Part shown: in pieces, positions 16,702-24,411 of the stretch
How positions within the stretch are numbered: position 1 is the first letter of the stretch
Layout of the letters: the number at the start of each line of letters is the position of its first letter
NCBI GenBank assembly: GCA_011523705.1
Contig: WTGC01000224.1
Span: 9,348 to 43,121, forward strand
Length of the DNA stretch: 33,774 nt
Origin: Chloroflexota bacterium
Lineage (GTDB): Bacteria > Chloroflexota > Anaerolineae > Aggregatilineales > Phototrophicaceae
Reading direction: 5' to 3'
Program-made: the position numbers and the translations under genes
The notes under the pieces: generated by a model
Database searches by the model: none
The model's input: only the letters and a program-made list of their open reading frames with translations
Told to the model about the DNA's origin: nothing

Positions 16702-17802
16702 ATGTACAAGTCGTTTCGGGTCAAGAATTTCCGCTGCTTCAAAGACTTGCAGATCAACGATCTGGGTCGGGTGAATTTGATTGCGGGGAAGAATAACACG
16801 GGCAAGACGGCGCTGATGGAGGCGATGTATATCTTGACTGGAAGTCGAGATTTGAAGACGCTATTGCGCAGAGCAAATTCTTCCATGCCGCGATTTCGTC
16901 GAGACATTGAAGAAGAATCGAGAACCACGATTAGCTGGAGTACGATTTTCTCAGATCTTGACAGCAGCAAGCTAGTTGAGATTTCAGCAAGCGATCTCGA
17001 TATTCATGATAGATCCAAAGGCAACGGTTCTACATACGCCGTAGAGATTAGTCAACTTCAGGACATATCGGCAACCGATGACAAGGCACTCATTGAGCTA
17101 TTAGAGCGTAGATTCGACAGCTTCGACCAACCACCTAAAGTGCTGAAGTTGGCTTCGAATTTCGAAGCTCAAGATATGTATCTTGTATTGCATGATAGAG
17201 GTATGAGACCGACTCACTTTAGATTCAAGCAACTGTATCCAGCCAACATGTCAAATGCTCGCGAAAAGGCACATTCGCGCGAAAATTCACGCAGATTTGA
17301 CCGAATCCAGAAGTCCAAGCGGCTCGACGTACTCATTGAGACACTTCAGGTTTTTGAACCAGAGTTGACTGATTTGCGACTCGGAACCAACGATGCATTA
17401 CACGTTATAGAGGCGGAAATGGGGTTGCCAGAATTGGTGACACTGAACAATTTGGGCGACGGTATGAATCGCATGCTGGAGCTAATGCTGGCAATGTATG
17501 AGATTCGAGGCGGTGTCATGTTCATCGACGAGATTGAAAACGGATTGCACTACACGATCCACAAGAAAATCTGGCAATTGATCGACGAGGTATCCAAACA
17601 ATGGGACATCCAGATCTTTGCCACGACGCACAGCTACGAAATGATACAAGCCGCGCACGAAGCATTCAAAGACGAAGACCCTTACGAGTTTCGTTTTCAT
17701 CGGCTAAACCGAAGAAGCGATACTGGCGAAATTGAGGCTGTAACTTACAACAAAGCCGGAGTAGACGCGTTTACGAGCATCAACTATGAGGTTCGCGGAT
17801 GA
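16702..17802 (+). CDS. OLD/AriA-like AAA ATPase of a two-gene putative defence module
   Basis: A 366-residue SMC/RecF-like ATPase. The start FRVKNFRCFKDLQIND and Walker A GKNNTGKT (residues 29-36) are followed by a poorly conserved middle. LNNLGDGMNRMLELMLAM is an ABC-signature-like region, FIDEIENGLH (D276, E277) is Walker B, and ATTHSYEMI (H310) is the switch His. This is the AAA_15/AAA_21 layout of OLD, PARIS AriA and similar anti-phage sensors. The stop overlaps the TOPRIM start (ATGA). The segment is more AT-rich than its flanks, with 28 of 60 bases G/C in 16861-16920, and it uses AGA and TTA codons, suggesting recent transfer. Confidence 0.8.
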   Translation: MYKSFRVKNFRCFKDLQINDLGRVNLIAGKNNTGKTALMEAMYILTGSRDLKTLLRRANSSMPRFRRDIEEESRTTISWSTIFSDLDSSKLVEISASDLDIHDRSKGNGSTYAVEISQLQDISATDDKALIELLERRFDSFDQPPKVLKLASNFEAQDMYLVLHDRGMRPTHFRFKQLYPANMSNAREKAHSRENSRRFDRIQKSKRLDVLIETLQVFEPELTDLRLGTNDALHVIEAEMGLPELVTLNNLGDGMNRMLELMLAMYEIRGGVMFIDEIENGLHYTIHKKIWQLIDEVSKQWDIQIFATTHSYEMIQAAHEAFKDEDPYEFRFHRLNRRSDTGEIEAVTYNKAGVDAFTSINYEVRG

Positions 17803-18485
17803 AAAACATCTATGTGGATCCCAGCTGGGGACATCTGCTCCTGGTGGAAGGTTCGGATGACGAAATCTTCTTCAAGAAGTTCACGCAGCACCTGAAGATT
17901 GACGCCGACATTCATATTGTTCAGTACGGTGGGAAAACTAAGCTTCGTAGCTTCCTACTTACGATATTGAATGACACCGATTATCCGCGCAATCGTAAGC
18001 ATATTGGCATCGTTCGCGACTCTGATCGCAATACGAACGCTTTTGACTCGGTATTATCCGCTCTTGAATACGCGAACAAGAATCGAGGTACAGATCACAA
18101 GTTTTCAATCCCGCCTGCCGCCCAAACGAGATCGGTAGAATCACCGTACGTATCGGTCTTGACGCTGCCACCTGACGAACAGGGCACCTTGGAAGATGTC
18201 GTGATGGATGCATTGAAAGCAGACCCAATCATGCCTTGTGTCGAGTCCTATTTTGATTGTCTGACTCCGCTAATGACGAACATTTCTGAGGAACGAAAGT
18301 CGAAGAGTAGGCTGAGCGTATTCGTTTCTGGCAAGGTCATAGACATGGATGAGACCAGTAACCGAGATTCTAAACGCAAGTTTCTGCGCGAGGCCGTCGC
18401 AATGAATTGGTGGAAGCCAGAACTATGGAGACATTCTAAGTTTAAGCCGATTGAGGACTTCCTCCGCCAACTCCTCAAACCGTAG
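17799..18485 (+). CDS. TOPRIM-domain effector (DUF3226/DUF4435-like) of the same module
   Basis: A 228-residue protein with a TOPRIM core at its N-terminus. LLLVEGSDDEIFF gives the catalytic Glu E17, and GIVRDSDRN gives the DxD pair D74 and D76, so all TOPRIM acidic residues are intact. HIVQYGGKTKLRSFL between them is the usual connecting strand-helix. The C-terminal half is charged with no recognised domain. TOPRIM proteins beside AAA ATPases are nuclease effectors in OLD-like and PARIS-like (AriB) immunity. The protein is smaller than typical AriB. Translational coupling to the ATPase supports one complex. DUF3226 is the closest family by motif, and the exact type needs a profile search. 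Confidence 0.75.
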   Translation: MKNIYVDPSWGHLLLVEGSDDEIFFKKFTQHLKIDADIHIVQYGGKTKLRSFLLTILNDTDYPRNRKHIGIVRDSDRNTNAFDSVLSALEYANKNRGTDHKFSIPPAAQTRSVESPYVSVLTLPPDEQGTLEDVVMDALKADPIMPCVESYFDCLTPLMTNISEERKSKSRLSVFVSGKVIDMDETSNRDSKRKFLREAVAMNWWKPELWRHSKFKPIEDFLRQLLKP

Positions 18486-18545
18486 ACCCGCCCCGCCACC
18501 TGTGCTAATCTAAAATCAACCACAATCATTCCCTGCGGAGCGCCC

Positions 18546-19913
18546 ATGAGCAGCCCAAACCACCGCCTCGGCTGGACGCTGACCGCCATCGCGGGCGTCG
18601 TCGTTTTTGTCGCTTTCACCATCTGGGGCGGCATCCCGACGGAATCCAAGGTAGGTTTATTCTGGTTGCAGGCGAGCCTATTTCTTATGGTCATCTGCGC
18701 GTTCGCCCTGGCTTTCTGGCATCTGCTCGTCCGTCCCCTAGCGCCCAACTTGCGCCAACCACAGAAAGTAGCTTTGTCGCTTCGCGCGCGGGAGCTGCTC
18801 GCGCTGATCTTGGCGAGCGGCGGCATATCGATCTTCGTCGGCGGCGTCTGGGATGAAATCTGGCACCGCAGCTACGGCATTCCCTTTGGCGAGGACTTGT
18901 TCTGGCGGCCCCATCTGCTGATGTATTTCGGATTCGGCACAGCCATCGGCGCCGGCTTCTGGGCGCTGCTCTATCTCAATCGCCATTTGCGCGGCAACTT
19001 TCAGCAACGCTTCCGCTCCAACACCATGATCGGTCTGCTTATATTGAACGCCGCCTTCTTGCTCTACGCCCTGCCAACCGACCCCCTCTGGCACTGGACA
19101 CTCGGCGAAGACATCACCGCCTGGAGCATCCCGCATCTGATCTTGCTGACGAGTTTCGTCTTGACACAATTGCTGGCGCTGGACCTGCATGTATCCACCT
19201 GGCGCAGGCACGAATGGCACGTCATATTTAGAATCCGCTTTAGCGACAGCCTGTCGCTGGTGATCCTCGCCGCCATCATGTTGCTCTGGCTGCAGCTGAT
19301 GCTTATCGACTGGGACGCGACGCTGGCCGGCCTCAGCTCGGAATGGATCGGGCAGTATCGCCCGGAGTGGCTGCTGGCGGCGAATCTGTTAGCTTGCGTC
19401 ACGTTCACCGGCGTACTCGCCACTCGTCTGCTACGCTGCGCCGGCGCGGCGACGGCGGCGGGACTGCTGGCGCTGGTCCTTCGCGTCGGCGCGATTGAAT
19501 TGTTTGACGCGGAAAAGCTGCAATACGTCGCCTGGGTGGCGGCGCTTTTGCCCTTGCTCGCCATTGATCTCTGGGCATATTACTGCAGCGCAATCCGCAA
19601 ACGCGAACCGGAATGGCGCGGGACTGCGGCGGCCGTGATTGCCGCCATGGCGCTGAACGCCTTTGTCATTCGTCACATCTACAACTTGGGTGATTCCGAC
19701 AATCTGGCTTACGCCCTCGCGGTCATCGTTACTGGCCTGGGCATGAGTTGGTTCACCAACCGGGTGGCCGAGGCCATGCTGCGCCAGCGCGAGGCGACCG
19801 TTGCCGCCACGAGCGAAGCCAAGAGCATCAAGCCGGCGCTATCCTTCGGCATTCTGGCCGCCTTTGTCGCTTTTATTTTCTTTTTCGTCGCAACCGCGTC
19901 TCCACCCATTTGA
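18546..19913 (+). CDS. Polytopic membrane protein with duplicated D-x2-WH/PHL motif
   Basis: A 455-residue protein with about eleven to twelve hydrophobic helices and no family I can name. A motif occurs twice: D103-x2-W106-H107-x3-G111 followed by W120-x-P122-H123-L, and D179-x2-W182-H183-x3-G187 followed by W193-x2-P196-H197-L. The two Asp and four His lie next to membrane helices and could form a metal or haem site. The C-terminal half has no such motif. The gene begins 60 bases after the TOPRIM gene and returns to the high-GC style of the chromosome. Confidence 0.65.
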   Translation: MSSPNHRLGWTLTAIAGVVVFVAFTIWGGIPTESKVGLFWLQASLFLMVICAFALAFWHLLVRPLAPNLRQPQKVALSLRARELLALILASGGISIFVGGVWDEIWHRSYGIPFGEDLFWRPHLLMYFGFGTAIGAGFWALLYLNRHLRGNFQQRFRSNTMIGLLILNAAFLLYALPTDPLWHWTLGEDITAWSIPHLILLTSFVLTQLLALDLHVSTWRRHEWHVIFRIRFSDSLSLVILAAIMLLWLQLMLIDWDATLAGLSSEWIGQYRPEWLLAANLLACVTFTGVLATRLLRCAGAATAAGLLALVLRVGAIELFDAEKLQYVAWVAALLPLLAIDLWAYYCSAIRKREPEWRGTAAAVIAAMALNAFVIRHIYNLGDSDNLAYALAVIVTGLGMSWFTNRVAEAMLRQREATVAATSEAKSIKPALSFGILAAFVAFIFFFVATASPPI

Positions 19914-19935
19914 CGCCGCCTTTTCGGGGTATACT
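19910..19935 (+). promoter_or_regulatory. Promoter of the lipoprotein gene (likely leaderless)
   Basis: TATACT (19930-19935) lies seven bases before the GTG start at 19943. A TTGACG (19910-19915) is upstream with a short 14-base spacer and overlaps the stop of the preceding gene. The distance from -10 to start predicts transcription beginning at the start codon, and no ribosome-binding site is present. Confidence 0.4.
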
Positions 19936-19942
19936 CTAGCGC

Positions 19943-20671
19943 GTGAATCTGAATGATCCCTTGCCGGCGCCGATCATCGCCGCTGTCTTGACGCTTGCCC
20001 TGCTGACCACGTTTGGCTGCAGCGCGATAGAGTTTTACCAGGATCAGTCCAGCACGGCCGCCGCCACGATGGATCCGACGATCGTGGCTCTGGAAGAAGC
20101 ATTGGCTGAAAACCGGGCGAGCGAGAGGTCGCTATCCGCGGGCGCGACGCAGGCAGCCGCCACCATCGCGTCGCTGGTTTCGACGCCGACGAACGCGCCG
20201 ACAGCCGCTGCAATACCACTGCCCGCTTCCGCCGAGACCATCCTCTTCGGCAGCGTACCAATCGACAGCGACCGCCTCAATATCATTGCCGCCTTGGGCT
20301 TTGACGCCGACGGGCAATTGCTTGCGGCCACACGCGCCGGCGATGTTTACGCCCTGCCCGACCGCGATGGCGACGGCGTTGCCGATGAGACGCGCCTGAT
20401 CTTCGCCGACCAAGCGCAGCAGCTGAGCCAGGTCGCCGGTATGATCGCGCGCGGCGAGGCGTTGATCCTGCTCAACGGCCCGCGGCTAAGCCTGCTGCGC
20501 GACGATGACGGCGATGGCGTTTACGATGGCGTGACGCATCTCGGAGAGGGGCTGCCGCTTGACCAGAGTCCGCTGCTAGCGAGCAATGGACTAGTCGAGT
20601 CGCCTGACGGGCGGCTTTTCAGCGTCGACATCACGTCGGGTGAGATCCTGAAAATCGTCCTGCGCGAGTAG
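19943..20671 (+). CDS. Lipoprotein with sugar-dehydrogenase-like propeller fragment
   Basis: A 242-residue protein with GTG start. A signal peptide with lipobox LLTTFGC predicts lipid anchoring at Cys26. An Ala/Thr-rich linker follows (about 27-95), then two propeller-type blades carrying calcium-like loops: DRDGDGVADETRLIF and DDDGDGVYDGVTHL. The end, LVESPDGRLFSVD, resembles soluble glucose/sorbosone-dehydrogenase-like or PVC-type membrane-bound dehydrogenase domains. Those need six blades, and only about two or three fit here, so catalysis is unlikely. Confidence 0.65.
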   Translation: MNLNDPLPAPIIAAVLTLALLTTFGCSAIEFYQDQSSTAAATMDPTIVALEEALAENRASERSLSAGATQAAATIASLVSTPTNAPTAAAIPLPASAETILFGSVPIDSDRLNIIAALGFDADGQLLAATRAGDVYALPDRDGDGVADETRLIFADQAQQLSQVAGMIARGEALILLNGPRLSLLRDDDGDGVYDGVTHLGEGLPLDQSPLLASNGLVESPDGRLFSVDITSGEILKIVLRE

Positions 20672-20711
20672 GCGATGAATTTGGGACAAGCGCACTGGAG
20701 CTTGTCAGGCC

Positions 20712-21392
20712 ATGAAACTAACAGACAATCCTCGCTTTGAAATCGTTGTCAGCGTCGCCGTGTTCGCTTCCATTGCGATTATGGCGCTGGAGACTTTCAC
20801 ATTGCCGGAGGGTTTGGAACAGGCGCTTTTCGTCTCCGACATCCTCTTGTCCCTGATATTCGTCGTGGAATACATGCTGCGAATCGTAACTTCTGAAAAC
20901 AAGCGCGCCTATGCAATAAGTTTCTACGGTATCATCGATCTGATCGCTTTGCTTCCAATTCTGATTCATGGGGCGGCCAGCCTGCGTGTGCTGCGGCTCC
21001 TTCGCGTTCTGCGCGTAATGCGCTTGCTGAAAGTAACGCGGTACACCAATGCCCTGGATCGCTATAACCAAGCGCTGAAGTCGATCGCGGCGGAGGCGAC
21101 GCTTTTCGGCAGCGTGGCCTTCGTTTTCATCGTCAGCTTTTCCTTCTTGATTTACGAGGTCGAACATGAAGCGCAACCGGAGGCCTACAGCAATATCTTC
21201 GATTCGGTATGGTGGGCGGTGATATCGCTGACCTCCGTTGGCTATGGCGATGTGTTTCCGGTGACCGCTGCCGGGCGGATGTTGACAGTGGCGATGGTGC
21301 TGACGGGCATGGGCATCGTGGCGGTGCCGACTGCCCTGCTTGCGTCCGCGCTGAGCCGCGCGCATAGCGACGAGTCGGTGGAAGAATCGTAG
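20712..21392 (+). CDS. Voltage-gated potassium channel (six-TM)
   Basis: A 226-residue ion_trans family subunit that should assemble as a tetramer. S1-S3 are hydrophobic. S4 carries basic residues at every third position (R92, R95, R98, R101, R104, K107, R110), a full voltage-sensor pattern. The pore loop has the K+ filter TSVGYGD (174-180). After S6 (MVLTGMGIVAVPTALLASAL) only about 15 residues follow, so there is no cytoplasmic ligand-binding domain. Length and layout resemble KvAP-like prokaryotic channels. No obvious functional link to the neighbours. Confidence 0.9.
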   Translation: MKLTDNPRFEIVVSVAVFASIAIMALETFTLPEGLEQALFVSDILLSLIFVVEYMLRIVTSENKRAYAISFYGIIDLIALLPILIHGAASLRVLRLLRVLRVMRLLKVTRYTNALDRYNQALKSIAAEATLFGSVAFVFIVSFSFLIYEVEHEAQPEAYSNIFDSVWWAVISLTSVGYGDVFPVTAAGRMLTVAMVLTGMGIVAVPTALLASALSRAHSDESVEES

Positions 21393-21399
21393 CTGGTCG

Positions 21400-21424
21400 T
21401 CGGCGAGTCGCCGCCTCGCCCCTA
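21400..21424. repeat. GGCGA...TCGCC palindrome, copy 4 (degenerate)
   Basis: GGCGA-gtcgccgcc-TCGCC followed by CCTACTTACA is an imperfect version of the dispersed GGGCGAC palindrome. It lies between the channel and transhydrogenase genes. The CCCCTAC flank also follows copy 3 and appears in reverse (GTAGGGG) before copy 5. Confidence 0.45.
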
Positions 21425-21564
21425 CTTACAATCCCTACGGGACGCGACGGCTCTCACGCGCTTGCCCGCTGACTGCCGTGCCGAGCGCCGGGCCCAAGTT
21501 GCCAGAGCGTCCGCGATTGCGTTATGCTCAGTGGGACGGAAGCGCGAGACAGCGAGGCGCAATC

Positions 21565-23037
21565 ATGTCTGAGATGGTCGCACCGGCGAAGCCCGCGGCA
21601 AATGGCAAACCGCAAGCCGAACCGGCGCCGAAGCCGCGGCGTTACGATTACGACATCGTTATCATCGGCTCGGGACCGGCCGGACATCGCGCCGCGATCC
21701 AATCGGCCAAGCTGGGCAAGCGCGTCGCCGTCATCGAAAAGAAGACGCTGATCGGCGGCGTCTCGGTCAATACCGGCACCATCCCCTCCAAGACGCTGCG
21801 CGAGGCGGTGCTGCATCTCTCCGGTTTCCGCCAGCGCTCGATTTACGGCGCCTCCTACACCGTCAAAGAGAATATCACGATGAACGATCTGCTTCTGCGC
21901 GCCGACCATGTCATCCGCCACGAGATCGAGATCAATCGGCATCAGTTGCAGCGCAACGGCGTCCAGCTCTTCGCCGGCATCGCCACCATCGTCAACGAGC
22001 ACACAGTGCATCTCAATTTCGTGGGCCAGAAAGGCGAAGACGAGCTGACGACGCGTTGCATCATGATCGCGGTGGGCACAACGGTGGCCAAGCCGGCCGG
22101 CATCCCCTTTGATGGCGAGACGATATTCACCAGCGATGGCTTGCTCAAGCTGGATCATCTGCCGAAGACGCTGACGGTGGTCGGCGGTGGCGTGATAGGC
22201 TGCGAATACGCCTGCATGTTCGCCACGCTGGGGACGCGCGTGACCCTGGTCGAAATGAGCGAGCGGTTGCTGAGCTTCGTCGATCACGAGATTGTAGACG
22301 CGCTGGTTTATCACATGCGGCAGCAGCGCGTGACCCTGCGATTGGGCGAAAATGTGCGCAGCATATCGAAGACCAAGACGCGCTACGGATCTGGCGTCAA
22401 GACGCGGCTGGAGAGCGGCAAGGAGATCGTGACCGAGATGGCGCTCTATTCCATTGGCCGGCAAGGCGCGACCAGTGGGCTGGGCTTGGAGAATATCGGC
22501 ATCATGCCCGATCATCGCGGGCGCATCGCCGTGAACGAGCATTACCAGACCGAGATCCCCAGCATATACGCGGTCGGCGATGTGGTCGGTTTCCCCAGCC
22601 TGGCATCAACTTCGATGGAACAGGGGCGGATGGCGGCTTGCCACGCTTTCGGCATGGAGCATCAGAGCATCCCCGAGCTCTTCCCTTACGGCATCTACGC
22701 CATTCCGGAGATTTCGACGGTGGGCGCAAACGAAGAAGAGCTGACGCGAGCCGGCATCCCTTACGAAATCGGCAAAGCCTATTACAAGGAAATCGCGCGC
22801 GGGCAGATCATCGGCGACACCATCGGCATGCTCAAGCTGGTTTTTCACCGGGAGAACCACAAGCTGCTGGGCGTGCACATCATCGGCGAAGGCGCGAGCG
22901 AGCTGATCCACATCGGGCAGACGGTGATGGCTTTTGGCGGGGCGGTCGATTACTTCATCAACACCGTCTTCAATTATCCGACGCTGGCCGAGTGTTACAA
23001 GACGGCCGCCTTTGATGGCGTGAACCGGTTGATTTAG
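21565..23037 (+). CDS. sthA: Si-specific (soluble) NAD(P)+ transhydrogenase
   Basis: A 490-residue flavoprotein disulfide-reductase family member that should interconvert NADPH and NADH. Seen: FAD site DIVIIGSGPAGHRAA (residues 30-44), the GGVSVNTGTIPSKTLREA segment (64-81), the second dinucleotide fold TVVGGGVIGCEYACMFATLG, the FAD segment IYAVGDVVGFPSLAS, and a dimerisation domain ending FNYPTLAECYKTAAFDG. Both redox Cys positions of dihydrolipoamide dehydrogenase are replaced (S67 and T72), so disulfide reduction is excluded. The TIPSKTLREA wording is that of SthA. The ATG at 21565, with GAGG upstream, is preferred over 21478, which would add an Arg/Pro-rich extension of no family likeness. 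Confidence 0.88.
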   Translation: MSEMVAPAKPAANGKPQAEPAPKPRRYDYDIVIIGSGPAGHRAAIQSAKLGKRVAVIEKKTLIGGVSVNTGTIPSKTLREAVLHLSGFRQRSIYGASYTVKENITMNDLLLRADHVIRHEIEINRHQLQRNGVQLFAGIATIVNEHTVHLNFVGQKGEDELTTRCIMIAVGTTVAKPAGIPFDGETIFTSDGLLKLDHLPKTLTVVGGGVIGCEYACMFATLGTRVTLVEMSERLLSFVDHEIVDALVYHMRQQRVTLRLGENVRSISKTKTRYGSGVKTRLESGKEIVTEMALYSIGRQGATSGLGLENIGIMPDHRGRIAVNEHYQTEIPSIYAVGDVVGFPSLASTSMEQGRMAACHAFGMEHQSIPELFPYGIYAIPEISTVGANEEELTRAGIPYEIGKAYYKEIARGQIIGDTIGMLKLVFHRENHKLLGVHIIGEGASELIHIGQTVMAFGGAVDYFINTVFNYPTLAECYKTAAFDGVNRLI

Positions 23038-23084
23038 GGATTTACCTCAGAGGACGCAGAGAGCGAAGAGATTTCACCGACTGC

Positions 23085-23507
23085 CTAGTAGGATTCGCTG
23101 TCGCCTTCTGGCAACTCAGGGCGCGGTTGTTGACTTTGCGAGGCGTCGCGCTTTTCGCGCAGTGCCTTACGGCGGCTATGGGTGCTGTAGACGAAAGTGC
23201 CTGCCGTGCCCGCGATGCTGCCGATGACGACGCCGACGCTTTGCCAGGCAAATCCAAGGGAAACGATATAGGCGCTCAATGCAATCTATGCCAACGCCGC
23301 GACGAAGCCAAGGACTAGCCCGACCATTGCGTAAACCATTTGGAACAATTGCTCGCGCTCCGCCATCGACAATATACGGTCTGCGCTTCCCGGCAGAACG
23401 TCTTTATGTCCTTGCATTTCCTTGGATGGCAGAATCGGACCCGAATACTGTTCAAAGTGAGCTTCTACTCGGGTGAGGGTTTCTCGTCGTTCGCCGTCGT
23501 CTGGCAT
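23085..23507 (-). pseudogene. DUF2335-like membrane protein, copy 1, interrupted by TAG
   Basis: This reads as a homologue of the intact 140-residue gene at 31437. The opening is DDGERRETLTRVEAHF and LPGSADR is the conserved DUF2335 signature. Two membrane helices and a basic tail ending PELPEGDSES follow. An in-frame TAG at 23286-23288 stops it after 73 residues, in the middle of the first helix, where the intact copy has Leu. The frame continues unbroken after the stop with clear similarity to the end of the intact copy. The decay is therefore one nonsense codon, or it needs readthrough. The start overlaps the upstream 85-residue gene by 43 bases. Confidence 0.75.
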
Positions 23508-23722
23508 ACTTCCTCTTGGCGTGTTGCTGGATACGTTCTGTATTCTGCGCTATGAATGCCCATCGCATCATACATATAGCCGCCTACCGCTTCCCAATAG
23601 CCACGTATCGCCTCCGCGTCAGCTTCAGCAGCGGTTTCGGCAAAGAGACGCCGGTTCAGCACATCCCCCCAACTGAACAAGCCGCCCAAACCACGAATGA
23701 ACGCGTTTGTTCTTGCCGCCAT
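23465..23722 (-). CDS. Small DUF2335-cassette protein, copy 1
   Basis: An 85-residue soluble protein of no family I recognise. It is 64/85 identical, without gaps, to the protein at 31817. Conserved features are TNAFIRGLGG near the start, DVLNRRLFAET, AEADAEA, WE.VGGY.YDAMG, and the tail CQTTAN.EKPSPE. It looks mostly helical with a Tyr/Gly centre. The tail is encoded by the 43 bases that also encode the start of the DUF2335 protein in another frame, which may explain its conservation. This copy looks intact although its partner is interrupted. Confidence 0.7.
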   Translation of the reverse strand: MAARTNAFIRGLGGLFSWGDVLNRRLFAETAAEADAEAIRGYWEAVGGYMYDAMGIHSAEYRTYPATRQEEVCQTTANDEKPSPE

Positions 23723-23807
23723 GTTATACTCCTCCGCCTTGCTCGCTGTTCACTCTTGGAATTCTGCAATCGCCTTTTGCCGTGCGCCTTTCATGCTCGC
23801 CGATTGC

Positions 23808-23995
23808 CTACCACAAGTCCGCGCCAACCGCCTCCCAGTCAGCGCGCATGGCATCCGCATCCGAACGCGCGAGGATTCTTTCGGTGAACTCCCTGCTTTC
23901 GGAACCGGTGAAGTCCATCAGGCTTGCCAAGCCACGCAAAAAGAATGCTTTGGCAAATGAAACGAATTCGCGATCTTGCGCTTGTCGTATGCCAT
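23808..23995 (-). pseudogene. Relic of a third cassette head gene
   Basis: Codons read on the minus strand give AKAFFLRGLASLMDF, then FTERILARSDADAMRADWEAVGADLW and a stop. This aligns to AFIRGLGG.FSW, RRLFAET.AEADAEA and WE.VGGY.YDAMG of the two 85-residue proteins but ends at the position before YDAMG. The best start (ATG at 23995, with GGAG upstream) is in a different frame from the similar part, so both a frameshift and an early stop are present. A conserved promoter lies upstream. Confidence 0.55.
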
Positions 23996-24062
23996 GCCTT
24001 GCTCCAACCAACTGCCCACACTATACACGCGGATTCTTTACCATGTCAACGATTTCTCACCT

Positions 24063-24091
24063 AGCATATTGTCAGCGCCTCCATCCGTCAA
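24063..24091 (-). promoter_or_regulatory. Promoter of the copy 1 DUF2335 locus
   Basis: Minus strand TTGACG (24086-24091), a 17-base spacer and TATGCT (24063-24068). The surrounding bases match those around the promoter at 32170-32198 (both contain CCATC-GTCAAT and CTATACT on the plus strand), so the two cassettes were copied together with their promoter. Confidence 0.55.
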
Positions 24092-24249
24092 TAACGTCAG
24101 ATCCACTCTATACTATTTTCAACTCGCCAATTCATTAGCCCGTCAGCACACGAACAATCGGCTCCATGTAGACAACAGTATGAGACGCATCAGCGGGCGG
24201 CGCTTGCCTGCGCTCATTCGCGGGACAGAACCTCGGCTTCCTCAGATTG

Positions 24250-24278
24250 TTGTTGCGCCAGCGCAGATATGGTATCTT
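24250..24278 (+). promoter_or_regulatory. Candidate promoter of the ABC importer operon
   Basis: TTGTTG (24250-24255), a 17-base spacer and TATCTT (24273-24278) with an extended -10 TG one base upstream. This gives a leader of about 125 bases before the binding-protein gene. Confidence 0.45.
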
Positions 24279-24357
24279 ACGCTGACCATCAAGATAAGCA
24301 TGGTCACGAGTTTGAGTGGGCAGTTGCAAGGCATAGAGAAAGGTGGTTATCGATAGC

Positions 24358-24369
24358 AGATTCGAATCT
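24358..24369. promoter_or_regulatory. 12-bp perfect palindrome, possible operator
   Basis: AGATTCGAATCT is a perfect palindrome lying between the candidate promoter and the start of the binding-protein gene. Position and symmetry fit a dimeric repressor site such as a sugar-responsive LacI or GntR regulator. No such regulator gene is in the window. Confidence 0.35.
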
Positions 24370-24411
24370 TGAGTTGCTAACCTTTAGAAGATCATTCCAA
24401 GGAGATATCTG

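Larger units (their letters stand above)
24092..24411. other. Intergenic region before the ABC importer
   Basis: About 320 bases with no convincing gene. It holds the candidate promoter at 24250-24278, the palindrome at 24358-24369 and a strong ribosome-binding site, AAGGAGAT (24400-24407), before the ATG at 24412. Small open frames here have no family likeness and no ribosome-binding sites. Confidence 0.5.

Noticed and set aside
21454..22542. 362-codon minus-strand frame opposite sthA
   Set aside because: Shadow of the transhydrogenase, whose plus-strand motifs are unambiguous.
23045..23070. CAGAGGACGCAGAG-like stretch after sthA as a terminator or mobile element
   Set aside because: It resembles a motif I recall as dispersed in environmental genomes, but there is only one copy here and no inverted repeat, so no call was made.
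23085..23722. Toxin-antitoxin module
   Set aside because: Two small overlapping genes invite this reading, but neither protein resembles a toxin or antitoxin family and the second is a two-helix membrane protein of DUF2335 type.
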